DNA from: Allostella sp. ATCC 35155
GTDB lineage: Bacteria > Pseudomonadota > Alphaproteobacteria > ATCC43930 > Allostellaceae
Direction: 5' to 3'
DNA: 64,000 nucleotides
NCBI GenBank assembly: GCA_006738865.1
Contig: AP019701.1
Location: 673,001-737,000 of the forward strand
Under the pieces are notes generated by a model. That model was given only the letters and a program-made list of their open reading frames with translations. It was not told where the DNA came from and searched no databases. The position numbers and the translations under genes are program-made. Positions 57,395-64,000 of this stretch are shown piece by piece (positions within the stretch are counted from its first letter, which is position 1; the number at the start of each line of letters is the position of its first letter).

Positions 57395-58585
57395 ATGTCG
57401 CACAATATGATCGCTTCCGACCTTGATGCAGCAACCGAACTTCGCGAAGGCGCTGCGATCCGTGAGGCCTTCTGGCTCGATCCGGCGGCGACCTATCTCA
57501 ATCACGGTTCCTATGGTGCGGTGCCGCGCATGGTCAGCGAGGCGGCCGAAGCGTGGCGACGGCGCATGGAGCGCCAGCCCGTGCTGTTCTTCCAGGAGAC
57601 GCTTCCGGCTGCGCTGCGGGATGCGGCCGGGGTGATCGCGCCATTCCTGGGCGCGGCGGACGAGGACATGGTGTTCGTCGAGAACGCGACCAGCGGCGCC
57701 AATGCCATCCTGCGCTCGCTGCGGCTCGGACCGGGCGACACGATCGTGGGAACCGACCACGGCTATGGCGCCGTCCGCAACACGGCGCGGCATGTCGCCG
57801 CCGTGGCGGGAGCGGCGCTGGTCGAGGCGAAGCTGCCGTTCCCGGGGACGACGCCCGGCGCGGTCGTGCGAGCCCTCGAAGAGGCCATTGACGCGCGGAC
57901 CCGCCTCGTCATCATCGACCATGTCACCTCGCCGACGGCGCTGGTTCTGCCGGTGGAAGACGTCGCGCGACTGTGCCGGCGCCGCGGCGTGCCGCTGCTC
58001 GTGGACGGCGCCCATGCACCGGGGATGCTCGACCTCGACATTCAGGCGGTCGGCGCCGACTGGTATGTCGGCAATCCCCACAAATGGCTGTTTGCCGCCC
58101 GCGGCTGTGCGGTCCTGTGGCGGGCGCCGGGCGCACGCGGCGAACTCGATCTGCATCCGCCCGTGATCTCGCACGGCTACGGCAGCGGCTACCATGCGGA
58201 GTTCGACTGGACGGGAACGCGCGACTGCTCGCCCTACCTGGCGGTCGATGCCGCCCTGGCCTTCTATCGCGCGCTGGGGCCGGCGCGGCTGCGCGCCCGC
58301 AACGTGGCGCTGGCGGCGGAAGGGGCCGCCATGGTGGCGGCGGGTTGGGGTACCGAGGTGCTGACGCCGGCGGCGATGGCCGGTTCCATGGCGCTGGTGG
58401 CGCTGCCCTTCGCGGTCGAGCCCACGCGCGAGGCCGCCCGCGCGACGCGCACCCGCATCTGGCACGAGCATGGGGTGGAGGTGCCGGTCATGGCCTTCGG
58501 CGGCGCCTGCCATGTCCGCGTCTCGGCCCAGATATACAACGAGCCGGCGGATTACCGCCGGCTCGCGAACATCTTTGCCCGATAG
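57395..58585 (+). CDS. Class V aminotransferase-fold PLP enzyme (isopenicillin-N epimerase-like)
   Basis: 396 residues. Starts with YLNHGSYGAVPRMV, the family N-terminus; PLP-binding ENATSGANAILRSL and VDGAHAPGMLDLDIQAVGADWYVGNPHKW, in which the Lys of NPHKW forms the internal aldimine. The isopenicillin-N epimerase-like subgroup has varied desulfurase, lyase or epimerase roles. Substrate unknown. AAGGGAAA precedes the ATG. Divergent from gcrA with about 200 nt between. Confidence 0.88.
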   Translation: MSHNMIASDLDAATELREGAAIREAFWLDPAATYLNHGSYGAVPRMVSEAAEAWRRRMERQPVLFFQETLPAALRDAAGVIAPFLGAADEDMVFVENATSGANAILRSLRLGPGDTIVGTDHGYGAVRNTARHVAAVAGAALVEAKLPFPGTTPGAVVRALEEAIDARTRLVIIDHVTSPTALVLPVEDVARLCRRRGVPLLVDGAHAPGMLDLDIQAVGADWYVGNPHKWLFAARGCAVLWRAPGARGELDLHPPVISHGYGSGYHAEFDWTGTRDCSPYLAVDAALAFYRALGPARLRARNVALAAEGAAMVAAGWGTEVLTPAAMAGSMALVALPFAVEPTREAARATRTRIWHEHGVEVPVMAFGGACHVRVSAQIYNEPADYRRLANIFAR

Positions 58586-58591
58586 GGGAGA

Positions 58592-59308
58592 CTACCAGTA
58601 GCGGACCGGGCCGGTGTCGATGTGCAGGAAGTTGCCGCTGCCGTAGGTGCCGACGCCGCCCCGGCGCATCGCCTTGGCCATGCGGCTGAGCTGCGAGATG
58701 CGGAAGCCGGGCACGCGGATATCCACCGCCTTGCCGACGAGATGATAGCTGTGCTCGGCGACGCCGTATCCGGCCTGCCGCAGCATCTCGTTGGTGTGCG
58801 GCGAGCGATAGGCGGATACGATCTCCAGCGGCTTCTGCTGCCCAACCCGCATCTGGATGGCGTGCATGAGTTCGATCAGCTTCGGGTCGATGCGATGGAC
58901 CCGGTTGGCGCGATGGTCGCGCATCATGCGGGTGATCTGCCGCATGGTCTCGCCGACATAGCGCCCGTCCTGCCAGAACGGAGCCCGCACGCGCTCGCCG
59001 GTATGAACATTGTAGAGGTGCAGCACCTTGGCGCGGCGGCCGACCTTGGGCGCCCGCGCCGCCACCTGCTGGACCTCGGGCTTGCGCCCCGGCAACTGAT
59101 GCGTCTGGCTCGGCTTCTGCCCGGGAAGCTGCCAGTCCACATCGTCGTCGGCCAGCCCGAGCAAGCCGTCCGGCTTGCGCATCGGCACCGGCACGCTCCA
59201 GGCGACCGGCACCAGAGTGGTCACTGCGGCGAGCGCGGCGAATGCGCCCAGTAGCCCGCGACGGCCGACGGAAGACCCGTCCTGCCCGACCTCGCTACGG
59301 TCGTCCAT
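58592..59308 (-). CDS. DUF882 (MepK/YcbK-like) L,D-endopeptidase
   Basis: 238 residues. Twin-arginine-type signal (SSVGRRGLLGAFAALAAVT), a Pro/Gln-rich linker, then the M15-like DUF882 domain: VHTGERVRAPFWQDGRYV, VSAYRSPHTNEMLRQ, EHSYHLVGKAVDIRVPG (His189, Asp196 zinc ligands) and FLHIDTGPVRYW (His229). E. coli MepK of this family cleaves 3-3 cross-links made by L,D-transpeptidases. Start at the ATG preceded by GAGGGGG. It lies divergent to an L,D-transpeptidase gene. Confidence 0.88.
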   Translation of the reverse strand: MDDRSEVGQDGSSVGRRGLLGAFAALAAVTTLVPVAWSVPVPMRKPDGLLGLADDDVDWQLPGQKPSQTHQLPGRKPEVQQVAARAPKVGRRAKVLHLYNVHTGERVRAPFWQDGRYVGETMRQITRMMRDHRANRVHRIDPKLIELMHAIQMRVGQQKPLEIVSAYRSPHTNEMLRQAGYGVAEHSYHLVGKAVDIRVPGFRISQLSRMAKAMRRGGVGTYGSGNFLHIDTGPVRYW

Positions 59309-59463
59309 TTCCCCCTCGATCCCCAATACCCACGACCCCAAAACTCCGATCCGCCGCGCCGACCCGATCCCCATCGGGCGTCCGGGGTGACCCGGACCTG
59401 TGGCGCAGCAGCATCGCTTGCTTCCGATACTTCACGGAATGTGAACCACGGCATTGGCGAAAA

Positions 59464-59491
59464 CAACAGCAAAATCACGGACTTGCTGTTG
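59464..59491. promoter_or_regulatory. Inverted repeat in the DUF882/L,D-transpeptidase divergent region
   Basis: CAACAGCAA (59464-59472) and TTGCTGTTG (59483-59491) form a perfect 9-bp inverted repeat with a 10-nt spacer, in an AT-richer patch within the 320-nt divergent gap. It could be an operator or a hairpin. A tatata stretch near 59589-59596 may be the -10 of the transpeptidase gene. Nothing else was recognised in this gap. Confidence 0.4.
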
Positions 59492-59628
59492 CAAATCGGT
59501 CCGCCACACTGTGGCTTTGGCGCACCGTAGAAGCGGTTTCTGCCCCGCCCGATGTGATGGCGGCACCATATTTCGGCCACGACTCGCCTATATATCGCGG
59601 AAAGCCCAGCTGCGGAGCCCAACTGACC

Positions 59629-60660
59629 GTGTCCGACCACCATTCCGCCCCGTCCCGCCGCGCCATCCTGGCCGGCATGGCCGCGAGCCTCGTCAGTGCG
59701 CTGGCCCCCTCGCAACTGGCCGCGCAGAATGCCGCCCGGCCACGTCCGCGGGGAGGTGCCCCGCGGCGCAACGACGTCGTCGGCGAGTTGCTGGTCTATT
59801 CGGCGCGCTACGAAGACACGCTGATGGACATCGCCCGGACCTACAATCTCGGCTACGCGGAGCTGATCGCAGCCAATCCGGGCGTCGATCCGTGGCTGCC
59901 CGGACTGGGAACCCGGATCCTGCTGCCGACGGCCCATGTGCTGCCCGACGCGCCGCGCCAGGGCGTCGTCGTCAACCTGTCGGACCAGCGCATCTACTGG
60001 TTCGCGGGTGGGGGACAGCCGATCCGGACCTTCGCCATCGGCATCGGGCAGGAAGGGCTGGGCACGCCCATCGGCTCGACCTCGGTCGTGCGGAAGAAGG
60101 AAAACCCGACCTGGACGCCGACGCCCGAGAAGCGGAAGGAGGATCCGACCCTGCCGACGGTGGTTCCGGCCGGTCCGGACAATCCGATGGGTGCCTTCGC
60201 CATGTATCTCGGCTGGCCGCTCTACGCCATCCACGGCACCAACGAGCCCGACGCGATCGGCCGGCGGGTGACGCGCGGCTGCATCCGGCTCTATCCCGAG
60301 GGGATCGAGGAACTCTACCGCATGGTGCCCATCGGCACCCGGGTGACGGTCGTCGCCCAGGAGGCGAAGATGGGCTGGATCGGCGACGATCTCTTCGTCG
60401 AACTCCATCCCACGCGCGAAGACGTCGACATGCTGGAGGAGGAGCGGACGTTCCACCCCAAGCCCATTCCCGGCCTGCGGGAGCGGGTCGAGAAGTTCGC
60501 CGGGGTTGCCGTCTCGCGGGTCGACTGGCCCACCCTGGAAGCGGCCGAAAGCCGCCGCGACGGTGTGCCGGTGCGAGTGACGCGCGCGCTCGCCGTGCCG
60601 TCGGCGGAAGCCTCGCCCGGATCGCGGCCGCGGGAAGGGGTCTCCCACACCGCGCTGTGA
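59629..60660 (+). CDS. LysM-YkuD L,D-transpeptidase
   Basis: 343 residues from a GTG. Twin-arginine-like signal (SRRAILAGMAASLVSALAPS), a LysM-like domain (about 53-103: YSARYEDTLMDIARTYNLGY, LIAANPGVDPWLPG), and a YkuD catalytic domain: IHGTNEPDAIGRRVTRGCIR with His202 and Cys218. Forms 3-3 cross-links or attaches proteins to peptidoglycan through meso-diaminopimelate. It is followed on the opposite strand by a Braun-lipoprotein-like gene and preceded by a DUF882 endopeptidase gene. Confidence 0.92.
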   Translation: MSDHHSAPSRRAILAGMAASLVSALAPSQLAAQNAARPRPRGGAPRRNDVVGELLVYSARYEDTLMDIARTYNLGYAELIAANPGVDPWLPGLGTRILLPTAHVLPDAPRQGVVVNLSDQRIYWFAGGGQPIRTFAIGIGQEGLGTPIGSTSVVRKKENPTWTPTPEKRKEDPTLPTVVPAGPDNPMGAFAMYLGWPLYAIHGTNEPDAIGRRVTRGCIRLYPEGIEELYRMVPIGTRVTVVAQEAKMGWIGDDLFVELHPTREDVDMLEEERTFHPKPIPGLRERVEKFAGVAVSRVDWPTLEAAESRRDGVPVRVTRALAVPSAEASPGSRPREGVSHTAL

Positions 60661-60699
60661 GGTGGAGCCGCGGAGGCCGCGGCTCCACCCTTCGCAATC

Positions 60700-61005
60700 T
60701 TACTTGCGCATTCCCCGGCGGAAGGCGCGGTCGAACTTCTCGTTCGCCGCACGGGCATCCGCCTGGGCCGCCTGGGCGGCCTGCAGCGCCTGCTGCGAGG
60801 TCGCCTGCGCCTGACGGGCCGCGGCCAGCGCCTGGGCCGAGTTGTCGGAGGCCTTGCGCGCCTCGACGAGCGCCGCCTCGGAATTGGCGGCCGTCTTCTG
60901 CAGCAGCGCCTTGTCGTCGGAACCCATGGTCTCGCACGCGCCGAGGAGGACGACGGGGGCGAGGACGATGGCGATCTTGCCGAGACGGCGGAAGTTGGTG
61001 GACAT
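60700..61005 (-). CDS. Braun-lipoprotein (Lpp)-like alanine-zipper lipoprotein
   Basis: 101 residues, mature part 78. Lipobox LLGAC (Cys24), then a single long Ala-rich heptad helix (NSEAALVEARKASDNSAQAL, AAARQAQATSQQALQAAQAA) and a C-terminus RAANEKFDRAFRRGMRK. E. coli Lpp ends RANQRLDNMATKYRK, and the last Lys is cross-linked to peptidoglycan. GGAG lies seven nt before the chosen ATG. The gene converges with the L,D-transpeptidase gene, 39 nt apart, which suggests that the enzyme attaches this lipoprotein. Confidence 0.75.
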   Translation of the reverse strand: MSTNFRRLGKIAIVLAPVVLLGACETMGSDDKALLQKTAANSEAALVEARKASDNSAQALAAARQAQATSQQALQAAQAAQADARAANEKFDRAFRRGMRK

Positions 61006-61179
61006 CGGAAACTCCATTGAAACGGTCGAACACGACGAGATCCGGCCGGGGCAGGACCGGTCGCTCGTCCGGGGCGGAACTTAGCGAATGCCCGGAAGGC
61101 TCACCACAATCCGCAGGGCCGGGTGCCGAATGCCCGGCGCCTGTGGCGGTTGCGTCACGAACCCGTGCGCCTTGCCACT

Positions 61180-62730
61180 TTACCGCCGCAATATGGACCC
61201 GAGAACGCCACGAACGATCTGCCGGCCGAGCGAATTGCCGACGCTGCGCGCCAGGCTGTCGATGAAGACCGCCTCCGCCGACTCGCGCGGGCGAGAGGTG
61301 CGGCCGGGCGTGCGCGTCCCTTGCGCCGGCCGCCGCGTCGTCCGTCGGTACGGCTCGGAGGTCGGTCCCGAGCTCCGCTCCGGTTCGCTCCAGGGGCCGC
61401 CCCGTCCGGGCGCCGGGCGCTGGACCGGTGCATCCGCGGGGGCATCGGCCTCCAGCCGATGGGCCAGGCGTTCGAAGGCGGATTCGCGGTCGATCGTCCG
61501 GTCGTAGCGGCGGCCGACGGGGCTGGCCGCCAGGATCTCCGCCCGTTCGCCGTCCGAGATCGGCCCGAGCCGCGAATCCGGGGGGCGGATCAGCGCCCGC
61601 TCCACGATCCCCGGCCGTCCCTTCTCGTCGAGGAGGGAGACCAGGGCTTCGCCGACGCCGAGTTCGGTAATCGCGGCGGCCGTGTCGATCCGCGGGTTGG
61701 GCCGGAAGGTCTCGGCCGCCGCCCGCACCGCCCGCTGGTCGCGCGGGCTGAAGGCGCGCAGCGCGTGCTGCACCCGGTTGCCCAGCTGGCCGAGGACGCG
61801 CTCGGGGATGTCGAGCGGGTTCTGGGTGACGAAATAGACGCCGACCCCTTTCGAGCGGATCAGCCGGACCACCTGCTCGACCTTGTCGACCAGGACGTCG
61901 GGGGCGTCGTCGAACAGGAGATGCGCCTCGTCGAAGAAGAAGACGAGGCGCGGCTTTTCCGGGTCGCCGACCTCCGGCAGCTGCTCGAACAGCTCGGACA
62001 GCAGCCACAGCAGGAAGGTGCCGTAGAGCTTGGGCTGCTGCATCAGGCGGTCGGCGGCGAGGATGCCGATGCGGCCGCGCCCGTCGGCCTCGACCTGCAG
62101 CAGGTCGGCGACCTCCAGCATCGGCTCGCCGAAGAAGCGGTCCGCCCCCTGGGTCTCGAGCGCCAGCAGGGCGCGCTGGATGGCCCCGACGGATGCCGAC
62201 GAGACGCTGCCGTAGCGCAGCGTCAGCGCCCGGGCATTGTCGGCGACGAAGACCAGCATCGCCCGCAGATCCTTGAGGTCGAGCAGCAGCAGCCCCTCGT
62301 CGTCGGCGAGCTTGAAGGCGAGGTTGAGGACGCCGGTCTGGACCTCGTTCAGCCCCATGAGGCGCGCCAGCAGCAGCGGGCCGAGGTCGGAGATCGTCGC
62401 CCGGACGGGGTGGCCCTTGCGCCCCTCCAGATCCCAGAAGACGACGGGGAAGCCGCGATGGTCGAGGCGGATGCCGAGCTGGGCCGCCCGTTCGTCGAGC
62501 CGCGGCCGCGACTCGCCCGGCCGGGCGAGGCCGGCGAGGTCGCCCTTCACGTCGGCCAGGAACACGGGCACCCCGATGCGCGAGAAGCCTTCCGCCAGGA
62601 TCTGCAGCGTCACCGTCTTGCCGGTGCCGGTGGCGCCGGCGACGAGGCCGTGGCGGTTGGCCAGCCGCGGCAGCAGCTCCAGCTCGACGCTTCCCGCCTT
62701 GCCGACGAAGATCCCGTTGCCCGCCACCAT
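61180..62730 (-). CDS. HerA-like ATPase (DUF853)
   Basis: 516 residues. Walker A GATGTGKT (about 32), PVFLADVKGDLAGLARPGE, Walker B LVFFFDEAHLLFDD, VYFVTQNPLDIPERVLGQLG and AFSPRDQRAVRAAAETFR. These are the DUF853/HerA-related helicase-like motifs found in bacteria without a NurA partner. The C-terminus has a disordered Pro/Arg-rich stretch, then a hydrophobic end. Cellular role unknown. Start at MVAGNGIFVGKAGS with AGGGGGAA upstream. Confidence 0.88.
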   Translation of the reverse strand: MVAGNGIFVGKAGSVELELLPRLANRHGLVAGATGTGKTVTLQILAEGFSRIGVPVFLADVKGDLAGLARPGESRPRLDERAAQLGIRLDHRGFPVVFWDLEGRKGHPVRATISDLGPLLLARLMGLNEVQTGVLNLAFKLADDEGLLLLDLKDLRAMLVFVADNARALTLRYGSVSSASVGAIQRALLALETQGADRFFGEPMLEVADLLQVEADGRGRIGILAADRLMQQPKLYGTFLLWLLSELFEQLPEVGDPEKPRLVFFFDEAHLLFDDAPDVLVDKVEQVVRLIRSKGVGVYFVTQNPLDIPERVLGQLGNRVQHALRAFSPRDQRAVRAAAETFRPNPRIDTAAAITELGVGEALVSLLDEKGRPGIVERALIRPPDSRLGPISDGERAEILAASPVGRRYDRTIDRESAFERLAHRLEADAPADAPVQRPAPGRGGPWSEPERSSGPTSEPYRRTTRRPAQGTRTPGRTSRPRESAEAVFIDSLARSVGNSLGRQIVRGVLGSILRR

Positions 62731-62846
62731 CGTTCCCCCTGCCGTGCCCCGCGCGACGCCAGCTAAGGAGGGTGCGGCGCCGCCGGTCAAGATCATGCTG
62801 CGGGATGGGCTTGCGCCGGGCGGCCGGCCGCGCCAACTAGCGGCCC

Positions 62847-63389
62847 ATGCGATCCGCCGCCCCCTTCATCGCCGCCGCCGCGCTGGCCGCCCTCTTCGCC
62901 GCCGCGCCCGCCGACGCCCAGCAGAAGGGCCGGGGAAAAGGAGCCCAGCCCGAGGCGACGCAGCGCTTCGAGGATTGGCGGCTCGGCTGCGAGCGACGTC
63001 CGGGAAGCGAGCGGGAAACCTGCTTCGTCGAGCAGCGCCTCAGCCCCAAGGACGATCCCGAGCGCCTGGCGATCGCCGTTGCGATCGGCTATTTCGCGCC
63101 CGACGGCAAGCCGGCGATGATCATGAAGCTGCCGCCGTCCGCCATCCAGGAGGCCGGCATCATCATTCGCGTCGACGAGCGGCCGGTGCGCGAGGTCGCG
63201 ATCCGCCATTGCGGCCCCGACAGCTGCGCGGTCATGGCGCTGCTCGACGACGTCATGCTGGGCGACCTGCGCGCCGGGCGCACCGCCGTCGTCGCCTATT
63301 CGCGCAAGGACAGCGAGGAGATCGCCCGGGTGCCGGTCTCGCTGCGCGGCCTGACCCGCGGCCTGGCCGCGCTGCGCAAGCGGGGGTGA
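62847..63389 (+). CDS. Invasion-associated locus B (IalB) family protein
   Basis: 180 residues. Signal peptide (PFIAAAALAALFAAAPADA), then FEDWRLGCERRPGSERETCF, FVEQRLSPKDD and VRHC-like CGPDSCAVMALLDD, the IalB pattern with paired Cys. Named for Bartonella erythrocyte invasion, but it is common in free-living alphaproteobacteria and probably has a general periplasmic role. Confidence 0.88.
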   Translation: MRSAAPFIAAAALAALFAAAPADAQQKGRGKGAQPEATQRFEDWRLGCERRPGSERETCFVEQRLSPKDDPERLAIAVAIGYFAPDGKPAMIMKLPPSAIQEAGIIIRVDERPVREVAIRHCGPDSCAVMALLDDVMLGDLRAGRTAVVAYSRKDSEEIARVPVSLRGLTRGLAALRKRG

Positions 63390-63430
63390 GGCGCCGTCGC
63401 CGGCGCCGCACCCGCGCGTCGCGTCCGGCG

Positions 63431-64000
63431 TCAGACGCCCTTGAAGGCGGGCTTGCGCTTTTCCATGAAGGCCGTGCGGCCTTCCTTGTAGTCGGCGCTG
63501 TTGAAGCAGGCCTTGACCATCTGGTCGCACAGCTCGAGATCGACGTGGCCCGGAACCTTGCCGGCGATCTCCTCCACCTCGCGCTTCACCGCGAGGATGG
63601 TGAGCGGCGCGTTGGCGGCGATCGTCGCGCAATATTCGCGGACGTAGGTCTCGAGTTCGGCGGCCGGCACGACGCGGTTGACGAGGCCCATCTTCTCCGC
63701 CTCGGCGGCCGAGAAGGCGCGCGCGGTGAAGAAGATCTCCTTGGCGAAGGCCGGGCCGACGATCGAGACCAGCTTGTTGATGCCGCTGACGCGATATCCC
63801 AGGCCGAGCTTGGCGGCCGGGATGGCGAAGCGGCTGTCGTCCGAGCAGATGCGGATGTCGGTGTTGAGCGTGATGGCGACGCCGCCGCCGACGCACCAGC
63901 CGCGGATCATCGCGATCGTGGGCTTGGCGACATGGCGCAGCCGGTCGCTGCTGTTCTCGACGAAGCGCTCGTAGGCGGCGACCTGCTCGGGCGTGTTGCG
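63431..64000 (-). CDS. Enoyl-CoA hydratase/isomerase family protein (5' end outside window)
   Basis: 190 codons visible; the gene runs off the right edge. Crotonase-fold motifs: AMIRGWCVGGGVAITLNTDI, RFAIPAAKLGLGY, and SADYKEGRTAFMEKRKPAFKG at the C-terminus. The catalytic pair region is partly outside. Acts on acyl-CoA thioesters, probably in fatty-acid or amino-acid breakdown. Confidence 0.88.
   Translation of the reverse strand, partial: RNTPEQVAAYERFVENSSDRLRHVAKPTIAMIRGWCVGGGVAITLNTDIRICSDDSRFAIPAAKLGLGYRVSGINKLVSIVGPAFAKEIFFTARAFSAAEAEKMGLVNRVVPAAELETYVREYCATIAANAPLTILAVKREVEEIAGKVPGHVDLELCDQMVKACFNSADYKEGRTAFMEKRKPAFKGV

Noticed and set aside
59972-62836. Minus-strand frame of 954 codons
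   Set aside because: It overlaps the HerA-like gene in another frame and reads through the L,D-transpeptidase and lipoprotein genes; Arg/Pro-rich.

Overview
The window is about 70% GC, gene-dense and almost fully coding on both strands. Family content points to a free-living alphaproteobacterium, probably Rhodospirillales-like: a GcrA cell-cycle regulator, a class I lysyl-tRNA synthetase, an ELM1-type GT-like protein, an IalB-family protein, a split pntA1/pntA2/pntB transhydrogenase, and a coenzyme-B12-dependent methylmalonyl-CoA mutase with MeaB. There is no rRNA operon, CRISPR array, prophage or insertion sequence. One tRNA gene (Ala, anticodon CGC) is present.

Left end (1-8900): a partial rnk-type gene, then a tightly overlapping minus-strand operon (3517 down to 375). 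It encodes a glutathionylspermidine-synthase-like ATP-grasp ligase, an unrecognised 213-residue protein, a stand-alone acyl/peptidyl carrier protein and an alpha/beta hydrolase. A string of hairpins ending in an intrinsic terminator sits directly in front of it. This operon is the best candidate in the window for an undescribed biosynthetic system. Beyond it lie a GcvA-type LysR regulator, thioredoxin reductase, a GT39-like membrane glycosyltransferase, an ELM1-family protein and an Lrp regulator.

Middle (8900-33700): proton-translocating transhydrogenase, an ECF sigma/anti-sigma pair with a plausible ECF promoter, a GH17 beta-glucan enzyme with a membrane partner, an M23 peptidase, LysRS, a DinG-like helicase, an AEC transporter, a TerB-like protein, an M20 peptidase divergent from a YqjI-like PadR regulator with a perfect 16-bp palindromic operator, pyrD, a P-loop kinase-like protein, a TIR-like/DUF2188 gene pair, a HAD phosphatase, an orphan peptide-binding protein and a MazE-like orphan antitoxin. 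Three copies of a long palindrome and one different nested palindrome lie between genes here and just beyond.

Right half (33700-64000): methylmalonyl-CoA mutase plus sulfurtransferase, a repetitive membrane protein, MFS and Atm1-type ABC exporters, meaB, nhaA and rpmB. Next come a PepSY protein/two-component system with an OmpR-type direct repeat, a TauD-like dioxygenase followed by a complete dipeptide ABC transporter, folD-yggU-yggT, tRNA-Ala, a methyltransferase, gcrA and a PLP enzyme. A cell-envelope group follows: a DUF882 (MepK-like) L,D-endopeptidase, a LysM-YkuD L,D-transpeptidase and a Braun-lipoprotein-like protein ending in Arg-Lys. The window closes with a HerA-like ATPase, an IalB-family protein and a partial enoyl-CoA hydratase.

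All functional statements come from recognising sequence motifs by eye; no database search was run. Start codons were chosen from ribosome-binding sites, gene overlaps and family N-termini, and are stated where they matter.
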